A stretch of DNA of 26,783 nt, from assembly GCA_022827045.1 (NCBI GenBank), contig JAJDTQ010000139.1:1-26783 (forward strand), written 5' to 3'. The DNA comes from Candidatus Binatia bacterium (GTDB taxonomy: Bacteria > Desulfobacterota_B > Binatia > UBA9968 > JAJDTQ01). This document shows, piece after piece, positions 7,109 through 15,683 of the stretch; the first letter of the stretch is position 1, and every line of letters starts with the position of its first letter. The translations under genes and the position numbers were made by a program. The notes under the pieces were generated by a model. The model worked only from the letters and a program-made list of their open reading frames with translations, was not told the origin of the DNA and searched no databases.

Positions 7109-8662
7109 TTGGACGACGGCGTCATGAACATTGTGGAAGCCGAAATGATGGAGAGAGCCTTGAACATCGAAGACACAGAGGATGCGATGGACGACTCGAT
7201 CGACGAGCTTGACGATATCGCCATAGGCGAGGTCGAAGACGAAGAGCAGCCTGCATCCTTTTCCGAGGAGTCCTCGCAGAGCCAGGTCCCGGCCGACAGC
7301 GACCGCGTGGACGAGAAGACCGACCCGGTGTCGCTGTACCTTCGTGATATCGGCTCGACTCCGCTGTTGACCAGGGAGCGCGAGGTCCAGCTCGGCATGC
7401 AGATGGAGCAGGGGCTGGAGGAGTACCTCGACAGCGTCATCGCCTCGCCGTACGCCGTCCGCCAGGTGCTCCGGCTTGCCGAGGAGATCAAGAGCAACGT
7501 GACCCCGTTGGGCCGGGTGTTGATGGCCGGCGATGACGGGGAAGCGTTCGACGAGGCCGTCGAGCGCCGCCGCTTCCTCAAGGGAGTCACGGTGCTGCGG
7601 GGCCTGGTCAGGGAGAAGAAGCGCATCCAGGCGGAGCTGGGGCGAAAGAAGACCTCCCAGAAGCGTCGCGTCGCGTTGGAGGCCGATCTCGCCAGGAAGG
7701 AGACTCGTATCGTCGACACGGTGAAGGGGTTGCGGCTGTCCAAGGAGTGGATCGACGATATCGGGGAGGAGCTCAAGGAGTCGCACCGCACCATCGTCAA
7801 GCTGCAGGCGCGGGCCCGCAGCCATACCCGCGGCAACGCGGCCAAGCAGATCGCCGAGGAGTTGAAGGCCGTCGAGGACGCTCACGAGTGCTCGGTCGAC
7901 GACATCGCGCGCCAGGTGGAAGCCATCACCGCGGCCGAGTTCAAGGCCTCCTCGGCAAAGAAGATCCTCATCGAGGCCAACCTGCGGCTGGTGGTGAGTC
8001 TGGCGAAGAAGTACGGCAATCGCGGCCTCCAGTTCCTGGACCTGATTCAGGAAGGGAACGTGGGCCTCATGCGGGCAGCGGAAAAGTTCGACTATCGGCT
8101 CGGTTACCGGTTCTCGACCTATGCGGGCTGGTGGATCCGGCAGAGCATCACCCGCGGCATCATCGACTCGGCTCCGACCATACGCATCCCGGTCCACATG
8201 ATCGAGACCCGCAACAAGCTTATCCGGGCGCACCGCTCACTGCACCGCAAGCTCGGAAGAGACCCGCAACCGGATGAGGTGGCGGCGGAAATGGGACTGA
8301 CCGCGGACGAGATCCGCAGGCTGATGCGGATCGTCAAGGAGCCGGTGTCTCTGGAAACTCCCATGGGTGACGACGAGGAAAGCCGTCTCGGCGACTTCGT
8401 GGAGGACAAACACATCCCCAAGCCCCTGGAGCAGACCATTCACGCCAACCTGCGCGACAAGGTGAAGCGGGTCCTGGCGACGCTGCCGCCCCGAGAGGAG
8501 GCTGTCCTGCGTTTCCGTTTCGGCATCGGGGAGGTTCGGGACTACACCCTCGAGGAGCTGGGCGAGCGGTTCTCGCTCACCAGGGAGCGCATCCGTCAGA
8601 TCGAACAGCGCGCCCTGAGAAAGCTCCGGACCGCCGTGGCGGGACTGAACCTTCAGGACTAG
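7109..8662 (+). CDS. rpoD: RpoD-type RNA polymerase sigma factor (sigma-70 family)
   Basis: This sigma-70 family factor is 517 residues from TTG 7109. That start follows GAGGGAG (7093-7099) at good spacing; ATG 7124 (512 residues) lacks a ribosome-binding site and is the alternative. The N-terminus is a short acidic stretch rather than a full region 1.1. Region 1.2 ([21 protein letters not shown]) is followed by a long charged non-conserved segment, as in primary sigma factors. Region 2 (from [20 protein letters not shown]) is typical up to [15 protein letters not shown]. The rest of 2.4 diverges: Ser354 and Pro356 stand where E. coli has Gln446 and Arg448. Regions 3 and 4 are recognisable, with helix-turn-helix [28 protein letters not shown], but the usual HPSR tail is missing. 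It may be the housekeeping factor or a second RpoD-like factor. It has its own promoter and terminator. Confidence 0.88.
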   Translation: MDDGVMNIVEAEMMERALNIEDTEDAMDDSIDELDDIAIGEVEDEEQPASFSEESSQSQVPADSDRVDEKTDPVSLYLRDIGSTPLLTREREVQLGMQMEQGLEEYLDSVIASPYAVRQVLRLAEEIKSNVTPLGRVLMAGDDGEAFDEAVERRRFLKGVTVLRGLVREKKRIQAELGRKKTSQKRRVALEADLARKETRIVDTVKGLRLSKEWIDDIGEELKESHRTIVKLQARARSHTRGNAAKQIAEELKAVEDAHECSVDDIARQVEAITAAEFKASSAKKILIEANLRLVVSLAKKYGNRGLQFLDLIQEGNVGLMRAAEKFDYRLGYRFSTYAGWWIRQSITRGIIDSAPTIRIPVHMIETRNKLIRAHRSLHRKLGRDPQPDEVAAEMGLTADEIRRLMRIVKEPVSLETPMGDDEESRLGDFVEDKHIPKPLEQTIHANLRDKVKRVLATLPPREEAVLRFRFGIGEVRDYTLEELGERFSLTRERIRQIEQRALRKLRTAVAGLNLQD

Positions 8663-8696
8663 CCTTTGGCGTAAGGGCGAAGAGCCACGCTATACG

Positions 8697-8729
8697 AAAA
8701 AGGGCCGTCGAGTCGACGGCCCTTTTTTT
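8697..8729. terminator. Bidirectional Rho-independent terminator
   Basis: Stem AGGGCCGTC (8701-8709) pairs perfectly with GACGGCCCT (8715-8723) around loop GAGTC. Seven Ts follow on the plus strand, and the A-run before the stem gives Ts on the minus strand. It sits between the convergent sigma-factor and HPF-CSD genes and can serve both. Confidence 0.9.
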
Positions 8730-8768
8730 GTCCGGGAACGAACGCGCCGGCAAGTGTCGTGTCCCGTG

Positions 8769-9323
8769 TCATACGGAGCCGTGCGCCAGACGCACCGTGC
8801 TGGCCTGCGGGCCCTCCTGGCCCTCCTCCTCGGTGAAGTGCACACGCGCGCCCAGGGACAGGCGCTCGAACCCCTCCACGACGCTGTTCTCGTGAAAGTA
8901 GATCTCCCGGCCGTCGCTGGTCTCGATGAAGCCGTAGCCCTTGGCGGAGAACAGCTTGCTCACCCGCGCCGAGGGTTCCGCGGCATGGGTCTTCACCTCG
9001 CCGCGCCGGCGCCGCGCGTAGTCCTGGACGCGGCGTCTCGCGGCATCGAATGCGTCGCGGATCGCCACGTGGATGTCATGGTGCGCCGCCGCCTGGCTGT
9101 TGTCCCGGTTCACCACCAGTTCTCCACCGGGCACCGTCAGATCGATGCGGACATTGTAGAGCCTGCCCTTGTGATGGTGACGGTGAGGCGCGGCCACCAC
9201 CACCCGGCAACCCGTGATACGGTCATAAAATCGATCGAGCTTGGCGGCCTTGTCGCGAATGGCCTGCTCGATACCGCGAGAGGGTTCCATGTCGCGGAAG
9301 GTCACTTGCAGTTCGAGTTTCAT
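8769..9323 (-). CDS. HPF/RaiA ribosome-associated domain fused to a cold-shock domain
   Basis: This 184-residue two-domain protein has an S30AE (HPF/RaiA/YfiA) fold at residues 1-105. That fold normally binds the 30S decoding region to inactivate or store ribosomes. The C-terminus (about 118-180) is a cold-shock domain with RNP1 KGYGFI (128-133) and RNP2 EIYFH (140-144), which binds single-stranded RNA or DNA. A basic linker (RRRRGEVKTH) joins them. The classic long-HPF dimerisation domain is absent; the cold-shock domain takes its place. ATG 9323 follows a strong GGGAGGGGG, and TTGACG-N16-TATAAA lies just upstream. The ribosome-binding role is inferred from family. Such fusions exist in other bacteria but are poorly studied. 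Confidence 0.9.
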   Translation of the reverse strand: MKLELQVTFRDMEPSRGIEQAIRDKAAKLDRFYDRITGCRVVVAAPHRHHHKGRLYNVRIDLTVPGGELVVNRDNSQAAAHHDIHVAIRDAFDAARRRVQDYARRRRGEVKTHAAEPSARVSKLFSAKGYGFIETSDGREIYFHENSVVEGFERLSLGARVHFTEEEGQEGPQASTVRLAHGSV

Positions 9324-9352
9324 CGCCCCCTCCCTTTTGATCTCTTTTCCTT

Positions 9353-9380
9353 TTTATAATCTTCGGCGATACTGCGTCAA
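9353..9380 (-). promoter_or_regulatory. Sigma-70 promoter of the HPF-CSD gene
   Basis: On the minus strand, TTGACG (9380-9375), a 16-bp spacer and TATAAA (9358-9353). Transcription would begin near 9346, about 23 nt before the start codon, leaving a short leader with the strong ribosome-binding site. A plus-strand TATAAT at 9355-9360 overlaps it but has no good -35 box. Confidence 0.62.
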
Positions 9381-9434
9381 ATTACCTCACGGGCCGGCCC
9401 CATCGAAACCTGGCCTCCGCGGGCAAGCATCCCC

Positions 9435-12400
9435 ATGAGTGGGCGCAACCTGACAGGATTCTCACCCTCCGACACACGCCGGCTGAAACGCCTGGCGCGG
9501 TCGGCCTCGTCGCCCGACACCGCCCTGGTCCAACTCGGCCGGCTCGTGGAATCCGGCGGCAGCGCGCCGTTGGCAAGCCTGGCACCGTCGGACCTCCGGA
9601 TCCTGCTGCAGCTTCTCGGCGGCAGCGCCTACCTGGGCGACATCCTGATCGGCGAGGAAGATTCCTGGGGCGATACCTTCGTCCGCTCGATCCGCACGGG
9701 ACCCAAGCCGGCAACGCAACACGCGGCGGAGTTCGGCGCGGTTGCCGGGGAGGAAGCGCCGGCGCAGTTCTACCGCAGGTTGCGCCGCCACAAACGGCGG
9801 GAGTTCCTCCGCATCGGCGCCCGCGACCTCGGCACGCTGGCTTCGGTGGAAGAAACCATGGGGGAGCTGACCACGCTGGCCGACTTCGCGCTGGACGCAG
9901 CTTACCGGTTCTGCCGCGCCGACCTGGAACGGCAGCACGGCCGTCTCCGGGTGCCCGGCACGTCACGCGACAACCGCTTCGTCGTCCTCGGAATGGGCAA
10001 GCTGGGCGGCCGGGAGCTCAACTTCAGCTCCGACATCGACCTTATCTACCTGTACGAAACCGATGAGCCGGGAAGCCGCCGCGCCATGCCGCCCCTGGAG
10101 TTCTTCAGCCGGCTCGCGGAACGGCTGACCCATGCCGTGGGCGAGATTACCGAGGACGGGCTGGTGTTCCGCACGGACCTGCGACTTCGTCCGATGGGCA
10201 GTCAAGGGCCCATTGCCCAACCCCTGGCGGCGGCGCTGTTCTACTATGAGTCCTGGGGCCTTGCCTGGGAGCGTTCGGCGCTGATCAAGGCCAGACCCGT
10301 GGCTGGCGACAAGGAATTGGGCAAGGAGTTTCTCGATGGCGTCAAGCCGTTCGTCTACCGCCGCTACCTGGACTTCTCCACGGTGGAGGAGCTACGTGAC
10401 ATGAAGGCGCGTATCGAACGGCAACATCTCGCCGGCGAGGACGGCCGGGCGCGGAACCTCAAGCTCGGGCACGGCGGCATCCGCGAAGTGGAGTTCTTTA
10501 CCCAGGCGCTGCAACTGGTGAACGGCGGTTACGATGCCCGCATTCGGAAAGAGAACACCCTCGAGGCTCTGGCGGCGCTGGCGCGGTGCGATTACATCCC
10601 GGCGGCTGAGAGCGAGGCGCTGAGCGCGGCCTACCGGTTCCTGCGCAACGTGGAACACAAGATCCAGGTCTTCGCGCACGCGCAGTCCCACGAGATTCCC
10701 CCTACCACGGACCGGCAGCGCGCCCTGGCGCGACGGTTGGGCTACGTCGACGAACCCGGCGGAGAGGCCGAGGCCTTCTGGGCGGACTACCGGGAACAGA
10801 CCGACGTGGTCCACGCGTCGTTCGACCGTCTCTTTTACAGCGCGCGTAAGGAGATTTCCGGCCAGGGAGACGGCCCGGAGGCGGAGGTCTGGCAGGATCT
10901 GGAGCGGGAGGAATGGGTGGTCGAAGCTCTCCGGGAACGCGGCTTTCCGGAGCCGGAAAAGGCGTACAGAGACCTTCTCGCGGTACGGGACGGCAGCCTC
11001 ACCACACCCCCCAGCCCCAGGCGGGTGAAGGTCATGCGCGATCTCATGCCGGCCTTGATCAAGACCATGCTGGAATCGGCGGAACCGCAGCAGGCCCTGC
11101 ACCACATGGCCGAGTTCGGCCGCCGCATCGGCGCCCGCACCGGGTTTCTGTCGCTTCTGGCCGAGAATCCCAAAACCACGCGCCTGCTCATCGACCTGTT
11201 CGCCAACAGCCGCTTCCTGTCCGTGTTGTTCGTGAACCGGCCCGAGTTGCTGGACTCCCTGATCCGGGCGGACCTTACGCGCGTGGCCAAGACCCGGGCG
11301 GAGATGCTGGCCGAGATCACCGCGTCCATCGAGGAAACCGACGACATCGAGGAAAGGCTCGACCGGCTGAGGCGTTACCGTATCGAGGAGTTCATCCGGC
11401 TGGGCCTCCACGATCTCGGCCGCGAGCTGGAGTTCGACGAAGCCGTCCGGCAATTGAGCGATCTTGCGGAGGCCTGTCTCGAAGCGGCCCTGAGGCTCGC
11501 CCGAAACGAACTGGACCGCCGCCACGGCGCACCGGAAGGCAGCCGCTTCGCCGTTCTGTCCATGGGCAAGCTCGGCGAGCGGCAACTCGACTACAACTCC
11601 GACCTCGACCTGATTTTTCTGTACGACAGCGCCGACGGCAGCGAAACCGGCGGCGGCCCGGCAGGCAGGATGAGCGCCCACGACTACTACGTGCAGCTCG
11701 GACAACGCCTCATCGCCTACCTCTCCGCCCCGACGACGGAAGGCATCGCCTACCAGCTCGACATGCGGTTGCGGCCATCGGGACGGTCGGGGCCGCTGGT
11801 CTCCTCCCTGGAAGCGTTTCGCCGCTATCACGAGACCAGCTCCCAGCTATGGGAACGGCAGGCGCTGATCCGCACGCGCTTCGTCGCGGGCGACCCGACC
11901 CTCGGCACCGAGGCCGAGGCCATCGCCGAACGCTTCGCCTACCAGAGCAACTTCAGTGACGAGGACCTGAAGGAGATCGACCGCCTGCGCATGCGCATGG
12001 AGCGGGAGCTGGCACGGGAGGACGGCTCCCGTTTCGACGTCAAGACCGGGCGCGGCGGGTTGATCGACGTGGAGTTCCTGGTGCAGATGCTGCAACTGCG
12101 TTTCGGGCACGAACATGCGGCGCTACGCCAACGGGACACGGTCGGCGCGACTGCCGCGCTGCGCGAGATCCGTCTCCTCGGGGCACGGGACTACCGCATT
12201 CTGGCGGAGGGGTACACGTTCCTGCGCCGCCTGGGCCACCGCCTGCGGCTGGAGCGCGACCAGGACACCCACGTCCTGGAACGCGAGCCCGACAAGCTCC
12301 GCGCCGTTGCCCTGGCGCTCGGCTATGAGGAGCGCGTCCGCAAGTCTCCGGGCGCGGCGCTGCTGAGGGACTACGAGAAACGGCGGGAACGCATCCGCGC

Positions 12401-12455
12401 CTGCTATGACAGGTTCTTTCCCGACGCCGGGGGTCCTTCGACTTCGCTCCGCTGA
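9435..12455 (+). CDS. glnE: Bifunctional glutamine synthetase adenylyltransferase/adenylyl-removing enzyme
   Basis: This 1006-residue protein adds AMP to, and removes it from, glutamine synthetase, tuning ammonia assimilation to nitrogen status. It has the two-copy architecture of GlnE. The N-terminal nucleotidyltransferase (deadenylylating half) shows GMGKLGGRELNFSSDIDLIY with Asp200 and Asp202, then GHGGIREVEFF. The C-terminal half (adenylylating) shows SMGKLGERQLDYNSDLDLIF with Asp723 and Asp725, then GRGGLIDVEFL. Both metal-binding Asp-x-Asp pairs are intact. It is a little longer than the E. coli enzyme (946). The start has no clear Shine-Dalgarno. The last seven residues (GPSTSLR) and the stop codon are encoded by the left arm of a dispersed inverted repeat, so the native tail has been replaced or extended. 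Confidence 0.96.
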   Translation: MSGRNLTGFSPSDTRRLKRLARSASSPDTALVQLGRLVESGGSAPLASLAPSDLRILLQLLGGSAYLGDILIGEEDSWGDTFVRSIRTGPKPATQHAAEFGAVAGEEAPAQFYRRLRRHKRREFLRIGARDLGTLASVEETMGELTTLADFALDAAYRFCRADLERQHGRLRVPGTSRDNRFVVLGMGKLGGRELNFSSDIDLIYLYETDEPGSRRAMPPLEFFSRLAERLTHAVGEITEDGLVFRTDLRLRPMGSQGPIAQPLAAALFYYESWGLAWERSALIKARPVAGDKELGKEFLDGVKPFVYRRYLDFSTVEELRDMKARIERQHLAGEDGRARNLKLGHGGIREVEFFTQALQLVNGGYDARIRKENTLEALAALARCDYIPAAESEALSAAYRFLRNVEHKIQVFAHAQSHEIPPTTDRQRALARRLGYVDEPGGEAEAFWADYREQTDVVHASFDRLFYSARKEISGQGDGPEAEVWQDLEREEWVVEALRERGFPEPEKAYRDLLAVRDGSLTTPPSPRRVKVMRDLMPALIKTMLESAEPQQALHHMAEFGRRIGARTGFLSLLAENPKTTRLLIDLFANSRFLSVLFVNRPELLDSLIRADLTRVAKTRAEMLAEITASIEETDDIEERLDRLRRYRIEEFIRLGLHDLGRELEFDEAVRQLSDLAEACLEAALRLARNELDRRHGAPEGSRFAVLSMGKLGERQLDYNSDLDLIFLYDSADGSETGGGPAGRMSAHDYYVQLGQRLIAYLSAPTTEGIAYQLDMRLRPSGRSGPLVSSLEAFRRYHETSSQLWERQALIRTRFVAGDPTLGTEAEAIAERFAYQSNFSDEDLKEIDRLRMRMERELAREDGSRFDVKTGRGGLIDVEFLVQMLQLRFGHEHAALRQRDTVGATAALREIRLLGARDYRILAEGYTFLRRLGHRLRLERDQDTHVLEREPDKLRAVALALGYEERVRKSPGAALLRDYEKRRERIRACYDRFFPDAGGPSTSLR

Positions 12456-12548
12456 CGCTCCGCTACGCTCAGGACGAACGGGGAGGGGCGCTACGCCTTA
12501 TCGGTGATTCCGTTCGTCCTGAGCGTCAGCGGAGCGAAGTCGAAGGAC
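12433..12548. repeat. Dispersed inverted repeat, copy 1
   Basis: The left arm (12433-12481) begins GTCCTTCGACTTCGCTCCGC and ends CAGGACGAACGG. The right arm (12510-12548) is its inverted partner, CCGTTCGTCCTGAGCG to GTCGAAGGAC. It overlaps the 3' end of glnE and separates it from the convergent HAD gene, where it may act as a bidirectional terminator. Related copies are at 24883-25009 and from 26748. Confidence 0.85.
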
Positions 12549-12566
12549 GGTTACCCCCACAAGCCA

Positions 12567-13313
12567 CTACTCGTCCAGCATCTCCGCCAGATCCGCCACC
12601 ACGACGTCGGCGCCGTTTTCGCGAAGGGCGTCAGCGTCGTCATGCCGGTCCACTCCGATCACCAGGCCGAAACCGCCGCGGCGGCCGGCCTCGACCCCGG
12701 AAAGGGCATCCTCCACCACCACGGCTCTTTCGGGTCTCACACCCAACTCCTCGGCGGCCCTGAGGTAGGTGTCGGGCGCCGGCTTGCCCGGGATCTTCAG
12801 GCGCTGGGCGATCTCCCCGTCCATCCTGACGTCGAACAGGCCTTCGATGCCCGCCGCCTCCATGATGGTCTTGCAGTTCTTGCTGGATGACACCACCGCG
12901 GTCTTCATCCCCCGGGCGCGGAGGTCCCTGGCCCAGCGGATGGTCCCGTCGTACGTCTCCGCCCCTTCCGCCGCCAGCACCTCGTTGAACAAGCGGTCCT
13001 TGCGGTTGCCCAGCCCGCACGCGCTCAGCGCCCCCGGCGGGTCCGCGGGGTCGCCGTAGGGCAATTCGATTCCCCGGGACTCCAGGAAGCTTCGGACGCC
13101 GTCGTAACGGGGCTTGCCGTCCACGTAACGCTTGTAGTCGCCGTCGATGTCGAAGGGCACGAAGGCGTCGCCGGTGTCCGCCGCGCGCTGCTCCAGGAAG
13201 GCGTCGAACATCCTCTTCCAGCATACCGAGTGGACCCGGGCCGTCGAGGTCAGCACACCGTCCAGGTCGAACAGCACGGCGTCGAAGTCGTCCGTGGTGA
13301 CACGAGGCCTCAC
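12567..13313 (-). CDS. HAD-superfamily hydrolase, beta-phosphoglucomutase family
   Basis: This 248-residue HAD hydrolase has nucleophile motif FDLDGVLT (Asp16 and Asp18), motif II serines in VVSSSKN, a motif III lysine in GKPAPDTYL and motif [14 protein letters not shown]. The cap domain contains [24 protein letters not shown]. That pattern is characteristic of beta-phosphoglucomutase-like HADs, which convert beta-glucose-1-phosphate to glucose-6-phosphate, often next to trehalose or maltose phosphorylases. No phosphorylase is present here, so a general sugar phosphatase remains possible. GTG 13313 was chosen because it overlaps the adk stop as GTGA and follows AAGGAGGAGG; the frame is open farther upstream inside adk but with out-of-frame composition. 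Translational coupling to adk is likely. Confidence 0.88.
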   Translation of the reverse strand: MRPRVTTDDFDAVLFDLDGVLTSTARVHSVCWKRMFDAFLEQRAADTGDAFVPFDIDGDYKRYVDGKPRYDGVRSFLESRGIELPYGDPADPPGALSACGLGNRKDRLFNEVLAAEGAETYDGTIRWARDLRARGMKTAVVSSSKNCKTIMEAAGIEGLFDVRMDGEIAQRLKIPGKPAPDTYLRAAEELGVRPERAVVVEDALSGVEAGRRGGFGLVIGVDRHDDADALRENGADVVVADLAEMLDE

Positions 13314-13975
13314 GCCGCCTCCTCCTTGAGTCTCGCCAGGATCGTGTCCCGCACCTCCTCGACGCGGCCCAGCCCCGACACCCTGACGTAGCGCGGCGCC
13401 GCGGGATCGCCCTCGGCCCGCCACCGGGTGTAGTAGTCCACCAGCGGCGCGGTCTGCTCGCTGTAGACATCCAGCCGCCGGCGCACCGTCTCTTCCCGGT
13501 CATCGTCCCGCTGAACGAGATCCTCGCCGGTGACGTCGTCCTTGCCCTCGGCCTTCGGCGGATTGAACGCCACGTGATAAACCCGCCCCGATGCCGCGTG
13601 CACGCGCCGGCCGCTGAGCCGCGTGATCACTTCCTCGGGCGGGACGTCGATCTCCACCACGTGGGTGACCGGGATGTCATTGTCCCGCAACGACTCGGCC
13701 TGGGCCAGCGTCCTCGGGAAGCCGTCGAAGAGAAACCCGTCGCGGCAATCCGGATCCTGTATGCGTTCCTTGATGAGTTCCACGATGATGTCATCGGACA
13801 CCAGCGCGCCCGACTCCATCACCGCCTTCACGCGCTGCCCCAGCGTCGTGCCATCCTTGACCGCCGCCCGCAGCATGTCCCCCGTGGAAATCTGCGGTAT
13901 GCCGAAGGCCGTGACGATGGACTCCGCTTGCGTTCCCTTGCCCGCTCCAGGCGGACCCAACAAGATGATACGCAT
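13310..13975 (-). CDS. adk: Adenylate kinase
   Basis: This 221-residue adenylate kinase interconverts ATP plus AMP and two ADP in the cytoplasm. The P-loop GPPGAGKGT is at residues 7-15, the AMP-binding segment ISTGDMLR follows, and FDGFPRT is present. The LID is the long form and matches Gram-negative enzymes ([30 protein letters not shown]) without the four-cysteine zinc site. ATG 13975 follows GGAGAG; the reading frame extends upstream to 14248 without conserved sequence. Its stop overlaps the start of the HAD gene, so the two form an operon. In many bacteria adk sits in the ribosomal protein cluster; here it does not. Confidence 0.97.
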   Translation of the reverse strand: MRIILLGPPGAGKGTQAESIVTAFGIPQISTGDMLRAAVKDGTTLGQRVKAVMESGALVSDDIIVELIKERIQDPDCRDGFLFDGFPRTLAQAESLRDNDIPVTHVVEIDVPPEEVITRLSGRRVHAASGRVYHVAFNPPKAEGKDDVTGEDLVQRDDDREETVRRRLDVYSEQTAPLVDYYTRWRAEGDPAAPRYVRVSGLGRVEEVRDTILARLKEEAA

Positions 13976-14285
13976 GAACGCGCTCTCCAATCGCCGTTCG
14001 CGCCGGGCGTCTCCCTCGCACCCCCCACGAACGGCCGCAACTGAACGGAATTTCCGGAGTATGTCGCAAGCGGGCGAGGACCCGCTCTGACGGGTGGGAA
14101 CCCGCAAAACGGTTATGAAAACAGTAACATGGGACCGGGGAGGCATCAAGACGGAGCGCGCGCCGGCGCCCTTCAGGACAGCTCGGACGGAAAAACTGGC
14201 AACCGCGCGGCGAATCCCGTAGAATGAAGACGGGTACGCTCCGACCAACGGGGCCGCTGCTCCTCATGGACTCGCGGAGACCTTC
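13976..14285. other. Divergent intergenic region, adk to fprA
   Basis: About 310 bases with no convincing gene. It holds two small neighbouring hairpins, AGCGGG/CCCGCT (14069-14086) and CGGGT/ACCCG (14091-14104). A candidate plus-strand promoter lies near 14196-14225. No clear promoter for adk was found on the minus strand. Confidence 0.45.
14196..14225 (+). promoter_or_regulatory. Candidate promoter of the ferredoxin-NADP reductase gene
   Basis: CTGGCA (14196-14201), 18-bp spacer, TAGAAT (14220-14225). The -10 is good and the -35 matches four of six bases. The start codon is 60 nt farther on. Confidence 0.4.
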
Positions 14286-15683
14286 ATGCCCAACCCAGGG
14301 ACCGACGACAATCCCCTTCGAGTAGCCATCATAGGTTCGGGGCCGGCGGGCTTCTACGTCGTCGAGCGGCTGTTCAAGGAAGCGGGGTTGAACGTCGAGG
14401 TCGACATGTTCGACGAGCTGGCGACCCCGTTCGGTCTCGTGCGTGGAGGCGTCGCGCCGGATCACCAGAAGATCAAGTCGGTCATACGGGTCTATGACCG
14501 GAACGCGCGGAAGCCCAATTTCCGCTTCTACGGCAACGTACGCTACGGCCGCGACATCCACCTCGGCGACCTCCGGGCCCACTATCACCAGATCTGCTTC
14601 ACCACCGGCGCCCAGACCGACCGCAGCCTCGGCATTCCCGGGGAAGACCTCCAGGGCAGCCACGCGGCCACCGAGTTCGTCGCGTGGTACAACGGCCACC
14701 CGGACTACCGCGACCGCCGCTTCGATCTGTCCGGGGAGAACGCCGCGGTCATAGGCGTCGGCAACGTCGCCATCGACGTCGCCCGCATCCTGTGCCGGAG
14801 CTACGAGGAACTGGCGGTTACCGATATCGCCGACTACGCGCTGGAGGCATTGCGCGAAAGCAGGATCCGCAACGTCTACCTCATCGGCCGCCGGGGCCCG
14901 GCCCAGGCCGCATTCACCAACCCCGAGATCAAGGAGATGGGCGAGTTGGCCGACGCCGACGTGGAGATACTCTCCGAAGAGGCCCGGCTCGATGAGCTGA
15001 GTCAGGCGTACGTGGATGCGCACGCGGACAAGGCCCTGCTCCGCAAGATCGAGATCCTCCAGAGCTACGCCGGCCGGCCGTTCACCGGCAAGTCGCGCCG
15101 GCTCAGCATCCGCTTCCTGCTGTCGCCGACGGAGATCATCGGCAACGGCGGAGGCCGGGTCAACGCCCTGCGTCTGGTAAAGAACGAGCTCTACGCCGAC
15201 AACGGCTCCTTGCGGCCGCGCGCCACCGAGGAGCACGAGACCATACCCGCCGACATCGTCTTCCGCTCCGTGGGCTACCTCGGCGTGGCTCTGCCGGATG
15301 TCCCCTTCGACGACCGCCGCGGCGTCATCCCCAACGACAGAGGCCGCGTGCTGGCCAGGGACGGCAAGGGGCCGGTGGCGGGTCTCTATGCCTCCGGGTG
15401 GATCAAACGCGGACCCACCGGCGTCATCGGAACCAACAAGCCCGATGCCGCGGAAACCGTCGAACGCATGCTGGAGGACCTGAAGGCGGGCGCGATGCTG
15501 CCTGCCGACAATCCCGGCGTGGCCGCCGCCGAGCGGCTGGTCCGGGAGCGGCAGCCGGACTACGTTTCCTACGAGGACTGGCTCCGGCTCGACGACATCG
15601 AGACCGCCCGCGGCAAGGAGAGCGGGCGTCCGCGCGTCAAGCTCACCAGCACAGAGGACATGATCGCCGCTCTGAGGGATTAA
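14286..15683 (+). CDS. fprA: Ferredoxin/adrenodoxin-NADP+ reductase family protein (FprA-like)
   Basis: This 465-residue FAD enzyme of the adrenodoxin-reductase family moves electrons between NADPH and a ferredoxin. The FAD-binding glycine motif GSGPAG is at residues 17-22, followed by the family mark PFGLVRGGVAPDHQKIK. The NADP domain has GVGNVAIDVARIL and the RRGPAQAAFT motif, which contains the arginines that prefer NADP over NAD. The C-terminal ASGWIKRGPTGVIGTNKPDA closes the FAD site. Length and motifs match mycobacterial FprA. ATG 14286 follows GGAGA (14276-14280). No ferredoxin or P450 gene is adjacent, so the redox partner is unknown. It converges on pgl with a 4-bp overlap of stop codons (TTAA, 15680-15683), leaving no room for a terminator between them. 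Confidence 0.92.
   Translation: MPNPGTDDNPLRVAIIGSGPAGFYVVERLFKEAGLNVEVDMFDELATPFGLVRGGVAPDHQKIKSVIRVYDRNARKPNFRFYGNVRYGRDIHLGDLRAHYHQICFTTGAQTDRSLGIPGEDLQGSHAATEFVAWYNGHPDYRDRRFDLSGENAAVIGVGNVAIDVARILCRSYEELAVTDIADYALEALRESRIRNVYLIGRRGPAQAAFTNPEIKEMGELADADVEILSEEARLDELSQAYVDAHADKALLRKIEILQSYAGRPFTGKSRRLSIRFLLSPTEIIGNGGGRVNALRLVKNELYADNGSLRPRATEEHETIPADIVFRSVGYLGVALPDVPFDDRRGVIPNDRGRVLARDGKGPVAGLYASGWIKRGPTGVIGTNKPDAAETVERMLEDLKAGAMLPADNPGVAAAERLVRERQPDYVSYEDWLRLDDIETARGKESGRPRVKLTSTEDMIAALRD

Noticed and set aside
6912..7127. Possible 71-residue small protein in the sigma-factor leader
   Set aside because: The start has no ribosome-binding site, codon use is unlike the neighbours and it overlaps the start of the sigma-factor gene.
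6269..8233. Long minus-strand frame across the regulator and sigma-factor genes
   Set aside because: It crosses two confident plus-strand genes and their intergenic promoter and has no homologous look.
9355..9360. Plus-strand TATAAT as a glnE promoter
   Set aside because: No acceptable -35 box at 16-18 bp; it coincides with the minus-strand -10 of the HPF-CSD gene.
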